Below, one piece after another: positions 16,117 to 26,600 of a DNA stretch of 64,000 nt. The stretch covers positions 1-64,000 of the IMG/VR virus record IMGVR_UViG_3300046167_000476; one strand, given 5' to 3'. Source of the DNA: a virus. Made by a program: the position numbers and the translations under genes. The number at the start of each line of letters is the position of its first letter. Position 1 is the first letter of the stretch. The notes under the pieces were generated by a model, which had not been told where the DNA came from, did not search any database, and was given only the letters and a program-made list of their open reading frames with translations.

Positions 16117-16476
16117 TTAGTATGTCCAAAGGACGTTTTGTGATTTATCTTTATCAATGTCTACATGTATAAATGTTGAACCCATGCCTATTCTCTTGAA
16201 ACCAACCTCAATTAATATACTAGTGAGTTTAAATCTATCAATAGAGTTTTTACACGCAATATCAACAGCCAAGCCCTTTAAATGAGATGAACCAGGTTTA
16301 CCACCTACCTCTTTATTATGCTCAGGTGTTCTATAGCCTGAATTTATAGTTATTGATTTGCCATACTTTTTACGAACAATGTCTAACATATTTATTAGCT
16401 CATCACTCACTTTTTCACCACTACCTTTTAGGCTTGGGCAATCAAATTCATCGTATGTAAAATACTTAAACTTCAT
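16117..16476 (-). CDS. Endolysin, M15-family peptidase (D-Ala-D-Ala/L-Ala-D-Glu type)
   Basis: 119 aa with all M15 landmarks: INSGYRTPEHN (46-54), SSHLKGLAVDIA with zinc ligands H65 and D72, and TFIHVDID with H104. It has no signal peptide, so export depends on the holin at 13944-14351. It would cleave peptide stems of peptidoglycan at the end of infection. The length equals a bare catalytic domain with no cell-wall-binding module. Confidence 0.93.
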   Translation of the reverse strand: MKFKYFTYDEFDCPSLKGSGEKVSDELINMLDIVRKKYGKSITINSGYRTPEHNKEVGGKPGSSHLKGLAVDIACKNSIDRFKLTSILIEVGFKRIGMGSTFIHVDIDKDKSQNVLWTY

Positions 16477-16680
16477 CTACTTATACGCCTTAGCTCTTAA
16501 AGTGATAGGCATTTGATGACTACCGCATCCACAGTCCGCCTTACTAACTTCTAATCCTTGAGAACCTGAGCTAGATCCTTTACCCATTGGAAAACCTTCT
16601 TTACTTAAAGGCCCATCCCATACAGCGTTTTCACCTATTTGACCGGCTAAGTCTGCTTTTAGTTGTTTAATGTTTTTCAT
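16477..16680 (-). CDS. Small protein with Cys-Gly-Cys motif, 67 aa
   Basis: Start chosen at ATG 16680 (MKNIKQLKADLAGQIGENAV); a longer in-frame extension upstream overlaps the preceding gene and looks non-coding. Residues ADCGCGSHQMPITLRAK near the C-terminus could bind a metal. The stop abuts the endolysin start (0-nt gap). Function unknown. Confidence 0.6.
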   Translation of the reverse strand: MKNIKQLKADLAGQIGENAVWDGPLSKEGFPMGKGSSSGSQGLEVSKADCGCGSHQMPITLRAKAYK

Positions 16681-16681
16681 A

Positions 16682-16993
16682 TTAATATTTTTTATTACAG
16701 TTCTTTTTTGCAAGCGCGCTACCAAAAGTTCCAGGCACTTGTTGACCGAACATATTATCAGCAACTTGTTTTGTTTGATCTGAAAATAATTGTCTAGCAC
16801 CACCCATCTCGTTTGATGGTTGGAATTTTGATATCGGCACACCTGTCATTGGGTCGATTATCGCTTGATTCACTGGGGCATCATAACCCATTTGAGCTGG
16901 TGCACCTTTACCTTCTTTAGCTTCTATAGCTGCTTTTAATCCTTCATTCAGGTTAGCCTCTTGCTTAGCATTTAAATCTAGTGGTGTGTACAT
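16682..16993 (-). CDS. Small hypothetical late protein, 103 aa
   Basis: MYTPLDLNAKQEANLNEGLK, then a Gly/Pro/Ala-rich, probably disordered middle and FGQQVPGTFGSALAKKNCNK. It is tightly packed in the lysis/chaperonin operon (1-2-nt gaps on both sides). No recognisable domain. Confidence 0.5.
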   Translation of the reverse strand: MYTPLDLNAKQEANLNEGLKAAIEAKEGKGAPAQMGYDAPVNQAIIDPMTGVPISKFQPSNEMGGARQLFSDQTKQVADNMFGQQVPGTFGSALAKKNCNKKY

Positions 16994-16994
16994 A

Positions 16995-17438
16995 TTATCT
17001 ATTTTTATCTCTATTAATGTTTCTTATTGATGTTCTTAACACTTTATCAGTGTAAGTTTCCCCTGTTATAATACTATTTGATTTACCTGTCGGTATATCT
17101 TCTTCACCTAGCATTACTTTGTATATTCTATTTATAAGTTGCTTACACTTGAAAGATACTTTATATATACTATATTTTATATCCTTTCTATTTCTATGAC
17201 GCCAAACTGTTATCCAACCTTCTTTCAAAAGTCTGTTCCAACGCCTGTTATCCCAACTATAAGAGTATACACCCATTTTAAAGTCATACTTTGAAAACAG
17301 GTCCATACAATCAAGATATATTAATAGCTCTAAATCAGCATCATTAATGTTGTTGTTTCTGCAAGCCCACCGTCTTATTATTCGATAGTGTTTCAACAAG
17401 TTCATATCTTTTACGTCCCTTGCTTCTAGCCTTTTCAT
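16995..17438 (-). CDS. Winged-helix-like (MarR-type) DNA-binding protein
   Basis: 147 aa. LLKHYRIIRRWACRNNNIND ADLELLIYL is a typical first helix set, and YSWDNRRWNRLLKEGWITVW RHR gives the recognition helix and wing. KYSIYKVSFKCKQLINRIYK is a C-terminal helix. It resembles a conserved MarR-like protein of marine phages, coded beside groES. A late-gene or chaperone-operon regulator is inferred. It overlaps the groES stop by 4 nt. Confidence 0.6.
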   Translation of the reverse strand: MKRLEARDVKDMNLLKHYRIIRRWACRNNNINDADLELLIYLDCMDLFSKYDFKMGVYSYSWDNRRWNRLLKEGWITVWRHRNRKDIKYSIYKVSFKCKQLINRIYKVMLGEEDIPTGKSNSIITGETYTDKVLRTSIRNINRDKNR

Positions 17439-17695
17439 AAAACAACAACTACATCTTGAAATCTTATAATGTGATATTTTTCACCCTTATGTTCTATACC
17501 GTGACCAGCGTGTTTATCGTAGTATATTTGATCCCCAGCTTTAACACCTTCAACCTCGTTACCAACACTTACAACATCAGCCTGTATATAACGTATATCC
17601 TCTCTTTGAGATTCAGCAAGTAGTAAACCACCTTTTGTTTTAGCAGTACCTACTTTATGTTTATTTATTATTAAATTTCTACCTATTGCTATCAT
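17435..17695 (-). CDS. groS: Co-chaperonin GroES
   Basis: 86 aa from ATG 17695; a TTG at 17698 is also in frame but overlaps groEL more. Pattern [25 protein letters not shown] (mobile loop K-x-x-GGLLLAE), [47 protein letters not shown]. It caps the phage GroEL encoded directly upstream. It is slightly shorter than host GroES. The overlap with the end of groEL shows a groEL-groES order opposite to the usual bacterial groES-groEL. Confidence 0.85.
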   Translation of the reverse strand: MIAIGRNLIINKHKVGTAKTKGGLLLAESQREDIRYIQADVVSVGNEVEGVKAGDQIYYDKHAGHGIEHKGEKYHIIRFQDVVVVL

Positions 17696-17772
17696 CAATC
17701 CTTAAATTATTAATTACACAATCAGTAGATAATATTGTTGAAGCGACAGATGCCGCGTTTCTTAACGCACTT

Positions 17773-18447
17773 TTAGTTACTAATAAAGGATCTATAATAC
17801 CAGGAACCTATCATGTTAACTGTACTACCCGTAACAACATCTAAACCTTCGCCCTCTTTTTTAGGTTTTTTGTATTCTTCAATACCAGCATTGTTCAGTA
17901 TTGTATTAAACGGTGCTTTTATAGCTTTTAACAAAACTTGTTCTCCTATAGTGCTTGCTTTTATTTTGCTTGAAGCATTTAAAAGTGCAATACCACCACC
18001 TGAAACAATACCTTCTTTTATAGCCGCTTTAGTTGCGCATATAGCGTCTTCGACTCTATCCTGCTTTTCTTTTAATTCTATTTCAGAATTAGCACCAACT
18101 TTTACTATAGCTACTTTAGCTGATATTCTACCAAGCCTTCTTTCAAGCCTTATGACTTCGTTAGGATTTTTAGTAGTTTCTATTTGATCTCTTAGGTCCT
18201 TAACTAACTTTTCTACATCTGGATTATTTTCCTCTACCTGTATTATAGTCTCTAGATCTGTTGTAATGCTTTTTAAGCAACTTCCTAGATATTCTGGTTG
18301 TATAAGGTCCATATCATCTCCAAGATCCTCATTTATCACTGTAGCACCTGTTAAAAGAGCTAAGTCATTTAATGTATCTTTCTTACTTACACCGTACGTA
18401 GGCGCGTTGATAATATTTACTTTTATATTTCCTTTAACCTTGTTCAT
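17773..18447 (-). CDS. groL: Chaperonin GroEL, C-terminal part (frame 2 of a twice-frameshifted gene)
   Basis: Contains [20 protein letters not shown] (apical/intermediate domain), [40 protein letters not shown] and [20 protein letters not shown], all diagnostic of GroEL. The true coding continues upstream through [14 protein letters not shown] to the N-terminal fragment. At about 17807 an extra C/G shifts the frame. Homology resumes as [22 protein letters not shown] and ends at 17679 (stop), 16 nt inside groES. Together the fragments give ~517 residues. Confidence 0.85.
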   Translation of the reverse strand: MNKVKGNIKVNIINAPTYGVSKKDTLNDLALLTGATVINEDLGDDMDLIQPEYLGSCLKSITTDLETIIQVEENNPDVEKLVKDLRDQIETTKNPNEVIRLERRLGRISAKVAIVKVGANSEIELKEKQDRVEDAICATKAAIKEGIVSGGGIALLNASSKIKASTIGEQVLLKAIKAPFNTILNNAGIEEYKKPKKEGEGLDVVTGSTVNMIGSWYYRSFISN

Positions 18448-18485
18448 TGCTAAAGCAGAAATAACACTCTGTTCGCAATCAGCTA

Positions 18486-19232
18486 TTATAATAAAGATTT
18501 ATTATTCTTTATAACGTACTCTAAAACACTTTGTATTTTTCTTATAGACTCAACTGGTGATTCCACTATTAATACTAATGCGTTTTCAAGCTCTGCTGCT
18601 CTTTTAGTTTTACTAGTAACAAAATGTGAATTTACAAGTCCTTTGTCATACTCCACACCTTCAACTAGTTCAACTGAGGTTTCGTTATCCTCTGTCGGTT
18701 CCATAACAACAACACCTGTTAAATCAACTAATCTAAAAGCATCACCAATTATTTTACCTAATTCAGGATCATTATTGGTTGATATTGTAGCTACTTGATC
18801 TAGCATGTCATCAGTTACTTCTACAGAGCTTTCTTTCAAGTAATCAACAACAGCTTCAACAGATTTATCAATACCCTCTTTTAAAGCTCTAGTGTTTGTT
18901 TTATCTAACACTTCGTAAGCCTCTGTAAGTATTGCGTGAGCAAGTACTGTAGCTGTGGTTGTACCATCACCAGCTTCTTTTACGGTTTTACGAGCTGCTT
19001 CTTTTAAAAGCGTAGCCCCCATATTTTCAACTGGATCTCTTAATATAACAGATTCTGCCACAGTAACACCATCTTTTGTTATAATGGGTTTACCTGTGTG
19101 ATCTTCTAGCATCACGCATTTACCGCTAGCACCTAAAGTAGAGCTAACGGCTTTAGTTAGCTTGTCTATACCTTTATAGACGTTTTTTCTAGCCTTCTCT
19201 CCGAAGTTTAGATTTTTAACTATTGCATCCAT
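18486..19232 (-). CDS. groL: Chaperonin GroEL, N-terminal part
   Basis: 248 aa. [30 protein letters not shown] and the ATP-site motif [19 protein letters not shown] are intact, including the GDGTT loop and catalytic Asp. The frame is lost near 18487-18490 by one missing base in a T/A run, giving a false stop after KNNKSLL; the next frame resumes IIADCEQ. Phage-encoded chaperonin, probably dedicated to virion proteins. The leader is A/T-rich with no Shine-Dalgarno sequence. Confidence 0.88.
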   Translation of the reverse strand: MDAIVKNLNFGEKARKNVYKGIDKLTKAVSSTLGASGKCVMLEDHTGKPIITKDGVTVAESVILRDPVENMGATLLKEAARKTVKEAGDGTTTATVLAHAILTEAYEVLDKTNTRALKEGIDKSVEAVVDYLKESSVEVTDDMLDQVATISTNNDPELGKIIGDAFRLVDLTGVVVMEPTEDNETSVELVEGVEYDKGLVNSHFVTSKTKRAAELENALVLIVESPVESIRKIQSVLEYVIKNNKSLL

Positions 19233-19315
19233 AGTTTATTTAATTAAATTTTATTTGATTGTACCTATATAACTAGTAATTATATTATTACTTGTTTTAT
19301 AGTTTTTTTACCTAA

Positions 19316-19711
19316 CTACTCTTCAGCTTCAGGTTCAGGAGATTCTTCAACCTCAGGTTGTGGTGGTACAGGCTCTCCGATAGTTAGTGTAACACTTGTA
19401 GGTGTAATCAAACTATCTATCTGACTTTGTATGCTCGCTTCAATGCTAGCAACTTGTTCGTCACCCATCGCTCCTTTAGTCCAAGCAACTACTTCATCAT
19501 TTGTTAATTGATCAAATGGTATGAAATTTGTTATTTGGCTTGTATCTAGAGTTTGTGTTCCAATGTTTGTAGCTGAGTAAAAGTCACCTTGTGGATCTTT
19601 TTGATCTGATACACCTGTTACAATCCAGTGCACATTGTACACTACATCCGCTTCGTTGTCTTGTTCTGGGTAGCAATCTACTGTTTTGCAATTCCAATTG
19701 TAAGTTGTCAT
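19316..19711 (-). CDS. Conserved marine-phage protein, 131 aa
   Basis: NWNCKTVDCYPEQDNEADVV YNVHWIVTG, then VYSATNIGTQTLDTSQ-like beta strands and FDQLTNDEVVAWTKGAMGDE QV, ending in an acidic Pro/Glu tail (PQPEVEESPEPEAEE). The W-x-x-T-G and 'LT-x-x-x-V-x-x-W' pattern belongs to a family seen beside tail genes of many marine myo- and podoviruses. Probably a tail-associated or assembly protein. Function not established. Confidence 0.6.
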   Translation of the reverse strand: MTTYNWNCKTVDCYPEQDNEADVVYNVHWIVTGVSDQKDPQGDFYSATNIGTQTLDTSQITNFIPFDQLTNDEVVAWTKGAMGDEQVASIEASIQSQIDSLITPTSVTLTIGEPVPPQPEVEESPEPEAEE

Positions 19712-19731
19712 AATTTTTGTTTTAGTTTTGG

Positions 19732-19755
19732 TTTATTTATTTATTTATTTATTTA
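19732..19755. repeat. TTTA tetranucleotide repeat (6 copies)
   Basis: Fills the gap between the stop of the 19758-20159 gene and the leader of the 19316-19711 gene. On the coding strand it reads TAAA repeats ~20 nt before the start codon. Confidence 0.85.
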
Positions 19756-19757
19756 TT

Positions 19758-20159
19758 TTAACACGATAATGTTGATCCTGCCCAAGCTGATCCAGTCCAG
19801 TACCTATAAAGTATACTAACTTTCCACCATCCTGCGGGTGCAAGTGTTCCTGATGTATCAGAATATATAGGATCATTAAAATCAAAAGCTTGAACAGTGG
19901 GATGTTGTTGATATATTATTTCAGTTAATGATAAAGAGCATATATTAGTAAGTGTTGATTGAGTACCGGCCGCATAATCCCAATACTGTTCACCTCCATA
20001 GTTTCTAAAATTAAGTAAGTTATTTTTACTACCACTGTAATTAGAATCAAAACTAGAACTTGTTGCGTCTGCGAAGCAATCAACTAAATCATCTGTCGTT
20101 GGATTAACCTCATCAACAACGTTCTGCAGCGTAAAAGTAGTTGTATTTGGTACTGCCAT
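19758..20159 (-). CDS. Small tail-associated protein, 133 aa
   Basis: N-terminus VPNTTTFTLQNVVDEVNPTT DDL and SGSKNNLLNFRNYGG are typical of a short structural protein of marine phages that sits behind S74 fibres. The C-terminal half is Trp/Tyr-rich (WWKVSILYRYWTGSAWAGST LSC). The start overlaps the fibre stop by 1 nt. Probably a fibre-tip or tail accessory protein. Confidence 0.6.
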   Translation of the reverse strand: MAVPNTTTFTLQNVVDEVNPTTDDLVDCFADATSSSFDSNYSGSKNNLLNFRNYGGEQYWDYAAGTQSTLTNICSLSLTEIIYQQHPTVQAFDFNDPIYSDTSGTLAPAGWWKVSILYRYWTGSAWAGSTLSC

Positions 20160-20974
20160 TATTTTTCTAGTTTTTCTAATCTTGCTTCTAACTCAGCAAT
20201 TTTAGCAATTAGTAAATCTATATAAGCTACAGACTTAAATCCTTGACTGTCTTCTCTTACAAACTCAGGGTTAGTCTTTTCTAACTCTTGAGCTATAACA
20301 CCATATCTTTTCTGCCCTTTTTCTGTTTTTAATTCAAAAGTTTTCCAATCTGCTTTAACTCTATTATCACATACTTTTTCAACATTTTCTTTTAGTCTTT
20401 CATCAGAAGATAGTATGAAGTTTGTAGCGGTTACAGTGGAAGTAAAAGTAGTGGCTCCGTTATTTGCAATACGCATTTTTTCAGAAACAGTGTATGGAGC
20501 ACTAGGTAGAGACGTGCTAAAAATAAAGTCGTTACTTGTATCTGCAGTTATTTTGTTACCATAACCTGCTGCTGCACTACCTGCAAAAATAATACCATCA
20601 GTTCTATTTACACCTAATGTACCATTTACTTCAAGTTTATAATCAGGACTCGTCGTCCCAATCCCGACGTTTTTACTTGTGTCTATAGTAACTGCAGTTG
20701 CATTGTTTTGAACAAGTACAACTTGAGTATTTGAGTCAGAACCTATTCTTGTAGTATTACCTTCTTGCTGGAATATACCAGCACCAGCATTTGTATCGTT
20801 TATATATATATAAGGGTTTGATGCATTTGCAACTGTTACATTGGTTCCATTTACAGCAACGGTACCTGCAAAAGTTGCATTACCAGTTGTGTGGTCAAGT
20901 GTAACAGCATCTATAACGCTTTCGTGAGTAATATAAAACTTACCATTTGATGCGGAACTAAATCCTCCCTGCAA
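20159..20974 (-). CDS. Tail fibre B, C-terminal part with S74 intramolecular chaperone
   Basis: Ends in the S74 auto-cleaving chaperone: ILSSDERLKENVEKVCDNRV, KRYGVIAQELEKTNPEFVRE and VAYIDLLIAKIAELEARLEK (trimer coiled coil). The catalytic Ser-Asp is in SSDERLKENV. Upstream is beta-helix sequence with VGIGTTSP repeats. The fragment joins 20958-21980: the residues after LEVAG lie in the other frame because of one extra G in a GGG run near 20970. Fibre trimerisation and then cleavage of the chaperone is the family function. Confidence 0.85.
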   Translation of the reverse strand: MQGGFSSASNGKFYITHESVIDAVTLDHTTGNATFAGTVAVNGTNVTVANASNPYIYINDTNAGAGIFQQEGNTTRIGSDSNTQVVLVQNNATAVTIDTSKNVGIGTTSPDYKLEVNGTLGVNRTDGIIFAGSAAAGYGNKITADTSNDFIFSTSLPSAPYTVSEKMRIANNGATTFTSTVTATNFILSSDERLKENVEKVCDNRVKADWKTFELKTEKGQKRYGVIAQELEKTNPEFVREDSQGFKSVAYIDLLIAKIAELEARLEKLEK

Positions 20975-21980
20975 CTTCTAACTTTTGGCTAGGACTAGTA
21001 GTTCCAATCCCTACTTTACCGTCGGAAAGTATAGCTACTCTAGAAACACTGTTAGTCGTAAGATCAAAAGACTTCGCGTCAGAAGTTCCTATATTAAAAT
21101 CCCCTCCTGTTGAAATTATATTATTAAGACCACTACCCGTTGATGGCGCTACGAAATTAGTTGTTATATTCTGTGACCCACTTACTGCTTTTATAACGTT
21201 ACCATAGCTTCCAACAACCTCTAACTTAACACCAGGACTAGTTCCGATCCCGACGTTGCCTGGATTTGTAAAATAAGCGTGTGTGTTGTTTCCGTTTAAA
21301 GTTAAATATGAAGCCAAACCGCCAGATCCATCATCACAAGTAAATACAATATGTCCATCATCTTGTCTATTTCTAATTGTTAAACTACCTGTATAGTTAT
21401 CAATAAATGAATCAGTACCATTGTGAAATATTTGAAGATCTTGTGAAGCACCAAATCTAGCATAAACCTGATCACCGTAATTAGTATGATCATTAAATTG
21501 GGTTACCCCAGTCATTGTCCCACCAGCTAGCGGTAACCAAGGACCTATAGAACTACCAGCTGTACTTTTTACTACATTACCACTCGCGTCTGTACCTAGT
21601 ATATGTGTTGGGCTACCTGTGTTATTTGTGCCGTCGTAAGCATTGAATTTAATTACTCCAGAACTATCAATACGCATTTTTTCCGTCAGATTTGTATAAA
21701 GCGCAAGAGCATCATTACTTACTGAACCAATTACAACTGCACCTATATTAGTGTCAAGTAATCCCGTTCTTGTGCCATCACTCCATTGTAATTTATAAGA
21801 GGGTGTGCAGTTTATTCCAACGTTACCTTCGTGAGTAATACGCATTTTTTCAACTAAAGAGCCTGCTGAAGTCCCGTTGCCAAAATCAAAGGTAATATCA
21901 CCTGAAGTATTACCTGAAACAGAATCTAACACTCCAAATATTCCGCCTATAGAATATTGATTATATCCTCCAAATTGCAT
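20958..21980 (-). CDS. Tail fibre B, middle part
   Basis: 340 aa of beta-helix fibre sequence. Includes a segment repeated in fibre A (PWLPLAGGTMTGVTQFNDHT; QDLQIFHNGTDSFIDNYTGS), the conserved unit 'LPLAGGTMTG' of marine phage fibres. In the reading frame of the upstream ORF 22012-23613, homology runs TGLFLNNTGGTVGEKYGMQF GG into this ORF, so one indel near 22040-22060 separates them. Not an independent gene. Confidence 0.75.
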   Translation of the reverse strand: MQFGGYNQYSIGGIFGVLDSVSGNTSGDITFDFGNGTSAGSLVEKMRITHEGNVGINCTPSYKLQWSDGTRTGLLDTNIGAVVIGSVSNDALALYTNLTEKMRIDSSGVIKFNAYDGTNNTGSPTHILGTDASGNVVKSTAGSSIGPWLPLAGGTMTGVTQFNDHTNYGDQVYARFGASQDLQIFHNGTDSFIDNYTGSLTIRNRQDDGHIVFTCDDGSGGLASYLTLNGNNTHAYFTNPGNVGIGTSPGVKLEVVGSYGNVIKAVSGSQNITTNFVAPSTGSGLNNIISTGGDFNIGTSDAKSFDLTTNSVSRVAILSDGKVGIGTTSPSQKLEVAGRI

Positions 21981-22011
21981 TCCGTATTTTTCACCAACAG
22001 TACCGCCTGTG

Positions 22012-23613
22012 TTATTTAAAAACAGTCCAGTATGTGTATCCTGTGACGCTGTTTGTAATTCTTACAGGTTGATTAGTATTAAGAGCATCGCCTTTAATTG
22101 TTAACTTAACCTCAGGGCTAGTCGTTCCTATTCCTACGTTACCACCGTTTGGGTTAAGTAAAAAAGGATACTCAGCACCTAAATCTGTTCTATCTGTTGA
22201 TTGTAGCCAAGACCTGCCAGATGAACTAATACCAAAATCTATAACAGCTGAAGCGCCTGTTGAACTGGCTATCCTAAATCTTGTACCAGTGCTTGGAGTT
22301 GTACCAGAAGTTGCTGGATTTGAGGTTGTTCCAGCTCCACGTATATCGAGAAGAGTTACAGGGTTAGTAGTCCCAATACCTACGTTACCAGCAGAGGTAA
22401 TACGCATTCTTTCTGTATTGGATGTTAAAGATATTATATCCGCTGTGTTGACCTTAAGTTTTATATCTTTATTTTGACCATTATCACCTAAATAAACAGC
22501 ACTATCAAACCATCCAACTTTAGCTCTATCATTAAACTGTATGGAAGCAGTGTCACCAATAGCATTATTATTAGTATCTATGTAAACAACCACATCATCC
22601 GTGGAACCTTTCACGTGTAGTGGTCCACTAGGGCTTGGAGTTCCGATCCCTACGTTGCCGTTATCTTTTAACGTCATAACTGTAGTAGCAGCGCTATTAG
22701 TTCTAAACCTTAAAGTTTGGTCATTATAAAAAGGTGTAATAGACCAATCGTTATCTGTGGATGGATTAGTGTTTATAAGAGTAATTTCTGATGTAGCGTT
22801 ATTTGTACCAGACACTGTAAGCCTACTGCCAGGACTAGTCGTACCAATCCCGACGTTACCCGCGGAGGTAATGCGCATTCTTTCATCTGCATTTCCAGTA
22901 GAAAAAGAAATACTGCTATTGGTTTTAGCTGTTGCCATTTCCAATACCCTAGAACTATATTTCCATCTTAAGTAAGCTGCAAAATTATCGCTTGGCGATG
23001 TCCAAACTAAACCTGCGTTAGCCGAATCTGGATTTAAAAATCTTAAATAGTTAGTTGTATCACTTTCTATTATAGCAGATGTTCCAGTGTCCACAGAGCT
23101 TACTCCTGAGTCACCTGATTTTGCATGTAACTTTGCTAAAGGACTAGTCGTCCCGATCCCAACGTTACCGCCCAATGGATTAATAGCCAAAGTGCCAAGA
23201 CTACTTGCATACTGTTGATCGGGGTGCCCGGATTGAATCCAAGATTTTCTGTCATTAGCTGTTCCAGATACTCCAAAACCTAATCCATTACTATTAGAAG
23301 CTCCTTCTAACATTATAGCTGAACTTGTGTTCCACGCAGTGCTATTATTACTTGTTGTTATACTACTTATACCGTTAGGAGCAAAATTTATACTTAAAGG
23401 GTTAGCTGGCGATGTTGTCTTGATCCCGACGTTACCTGAATTGCTATTATATATATTGTTACCACTAGTAACCCAGAGACCTGTTCCAGGCACTGTATTA
23501 GCGTCAACCCAGTCTATACCTGTTGAAGTTGTTGATAATATTTGACCTTCGGTTCCTCTATTATTATTACTGTCTAATAGGTATTTAGTTGAATATGTTT
23601 TTCCTGTACTCAT
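22012..23613 (-). CDS. Tail fibre B, N-terminal part
   Basis: 533 aa starting STGKTYSTKYLLDSNNNRGT EGQILSTTSTGIDWV, a fibre N-terminus. It is followed by repeats of ERMRITSAGNVGIGTTSP. The start codon abuts the stop of fibre A (0-nt gap). With 20958-21980 and 20159-20974 it makes one protein of ~1150 residues, a trimeric fibre for host binding with a C-terminal S74 chaperone. Confidence 0.78.
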   Translation of the reverse strand: MSTGKTYSTKYLLDSNNNRGTEGQILSTTSTGIDWVDANTVPGTGLWVTSGNNIYNSNSGNVGIKTTSPANPLSINFAPNGISSITTSNNSTAWNTSSAIMLEGASNSNGLGFGVSGTANDRKSWIQSGHPDQQYASSLGTLAINPLGGNVGIGTTSPLAKLHAKSGDSGVSSVDTGTSAIIESDTTNYLRFLNPDSANAGLVWTSPSDNFAAYLRWKYSSRVLEMATAKTNSSISFSTGNADERMRITSAGNVGIGTTSPGSRLTVSGTNNATSEITLINTNPSTDNDWSITPFYNDQTLRFRTNSAATTVMTLKDNGNVGIGTPSPSGPLHVKGSTDDVVVYIDTNNNAIGDTASIQFNDRAKVGWFDSAVYLGDNGQNKDIKLKVNTADIISLTSNTERMRITSAGNVGIGTTNPVTLLDIRGAGTTSNPATSGTTPSTGTRFRIASSTGASAVIDFGISSSGRSWLQSTDRTDLGAEYPFLLNPNGGNVGIGTTSPEVKLTIKGDALNTNQPVRITNSVTGYTYWTVFK

Positions 23614-23656
23614 TTAATATGTATTTCTTACTATGTTAACCCATTCGTATGTTGAA

Positions 23657-26600
23657 CTACCTGTTTGCATACACATATCTGCGTAGCTTGCGTCTTCTGC
23701 TGTCTACTTCTATTACCGATGCATTGTCCACTGAAAACTCACAATCACCTACTCCATATAAATAAAAGGTACCGCCTGTTATAGTAGATGTTACTGTATA
23801 ATTATACTCGCCATTTGCGCCGATTGAAGCAATAACTTGAGACGCTCCAAATTGAACTTGCAAAGATCCAGAAGTATAATTACTAACATCAATACGCACA
23901 TTATATATTTTTCCAGTTGTTACGCCAAATGAAGGTTGAGATAGCGCTGTACTTGAGGCGTTATCTACAGATGCTTTCCCATTAGCTATAGTCCAACCAG
24001 TTCCTTTTACCCAATTAGTATCAGTATCAAAACCGGGATTTGGTAATATTTCCGTACCCGTAACTTCTACATACTCTGTACCAGTTCTGTATCGCATTGT
24101 ACCTACTTTAGCAGCTGAAGCTGTAGCTGTATCATTAGCCATTTGTATACCACCAGCAACTTGTAGTTTTGATTGAGGACTAGTCGTACCAATTCCTAAT
24201 CTGCCATTAGCTCCTGATAGAGTTATTAAATTACCACTATCTAAATCAGAGCTAGTGCCAATCATAAAATTACTACCATTAGCACCTAAAGCAAAATCTG
24301 TTGCTGAAGAATTAAATGCTAAAAATATTTCACTAGCACTATTGTCGCCTATTGTTACATTCCCTGCAAAAGTTGCGTTACCAGTATCTAAAAATGATAC
24401 TGTTGGACTTGTGTCAGCACTATTGAAAAAATTAAGGTCACCATCAACATCTACTCCAATATCCCAACTTTCGTTTGCTGAATCATTTTCTAAAATTCTT
24501 ATAGCTCTATGCGCGGTATCTGAATTTATTGATAAAGGTCTGCCAGGATCAGTCGTACCTATACCTACGTTACCGTCTTTATTAATACGCATTTGGCTGC
24601 TGCCGTCTTTTCTAATATCAAAATAGTTTGCACCAGATCCAGCGAATGATCTATCTATTATAAAACCGTGTCCTCCATCGCTATCACTGTCTTGGTAAGC
24701 AGTTAGCTTTATGTTGCTATCATTAACAAAAGTTTCAAGTCTCTCGCTAGCATTTCTACCTACTTGCATAGATTGACTACTTGTATTTGAGTAAAAAGTA
24801 GCATCTTGACCTATAACGTGTATTTTTGATGTAGGACTAGTCGTTCCGATACCCACGTTACCGCCATTGAAATACGAATTACCTGCTGAAGCAAACCTTA
24901 TAGTTTCTGTTGCTGCATCATTGTGCATAGACATTCTTGAAGCATTACCACTTGCTCCTACATAAAATTCAAACCTTTGCTCATTGTTGTCTGCTCTAAA
25001 TCTTACAAATTTATTTGTAGTTGTTGTTAATACTTCTAACCTAGCATCAGGACTAGTAGTTCCGATACCGACGCTGCCGTCTGAGTCTATAGTCATTTTA
25101 CTATCTGATAAAGTAGCATCACTATCTCCAAGAGTGTTATTGTTCAAGAAATGCATTTTACCAATACCCCAACTAGTTTCTCTTTCAAGAACTAAACCTG
25201 CTTTTACAGCGGCGTTTGTTGCGATATATCCAGATAACCCAATACCTGTAAATTCTCCTACAGCATTTCCAGCACCTGCTACTATAGCAAATTCATCTCC
25301 ACTCGAGTAACTTGCTAGCTTGTAACTAGGACTAGTAGTCCCGATCCCGACGTTACCTGTGTTTCCTTTTATATATAATCTATCTGTATTATTTGTTTGA
25401 AATTTTAAAGCCCTTCCAGCACTATCACTACCTATAGTAGTTGCTGTATCATCCATGTGAAAAGAAGTCGTATACCCACTTGTGCTGTTAGCTGAAAAAT
25501 CAAAATGAGCTGAAGGAAAATCTATACCTACCGCTGTGGTATCATTGGGTGCATTTACAGTTAGCTTATGCGTAGGATTAGTCGTCCCAATACCTACGTT
25601 ACCACCGTGTAAAACAGTAATAGCTTCTCCTCCTACTGTACTTGTTCCGTTATCATTAAGAGGTTTTATTTGATATTTTCCATCTAACACCTGAGTAGAA
25701 AAAACTCTTTCATTTGCAGTTGCTGTATTGTCAGATAAAATAACTGCTGCAAAATCATTTCCTTCAATTATCATTTGTCCTCTATCGGTACCACCGTCTA
25801 TGTGTAGCCTTGTAGTACCGTAAGATGCATTATGTAAAGTTCCAGGCAAAGTCGTTCCTATTCCTACGTTTCCGGTTGAGGTAATACGCATTCTTTCTGA
25901 ATTCGAACCTTGTGTAATAGTGTTATTACAGCCTGTTGCAAAACTCATAAACGAACAAGCCCCATTTAAGGTTTCACTACCAAATCTTATCTCCGAGTCA
26001 ATATATCCATTAGTTGCCGTATATTGTGCACCAATACTTGCATAACCTTCAGCTAAAGTATTATCATGAAATATAGTGATTGCTCTTTGAGTTGTTTGAG
26101 AACCTGCAGCTTTAACTGTAAGTCGTGAACTTGGACTCGTAGTCCCGATACCAACATTGCCGTCAGCATCAAAACGCATTGTCTCATACCATCCACCATT
26201 ATAGCGACCAATACCAAGTTCAGCATTAGCAACACGAGTAAATACAATGTCTCTTGAATTTGGATTATTCCCTAAGTAATAAGAAGTGCCACTACCAATT
26301 GAACTAGTATCACCGTAAGCTAATACACCACCTGCAATTACTAGTTTTTCACCTGGAGCTGTAGTACCGATACCTACGTTACCTCCGTCGTCTATAATAA
26401 GTTTAATATCTGAACCTGGATTACCTTTACCTATTTGAAAACTTGACTGAGAGCCACCGCCATTTCTTATATAATATTGCTCGGTATTATTCGTATTGTC
26501 AAATAATATTGCTCCGTTACTTGGCAAATCAATATTACCTGTTTTAATACCTGTGTTTGTAGTTTCAAACTTTTTATTACCGCTATAATATAGATCAACT

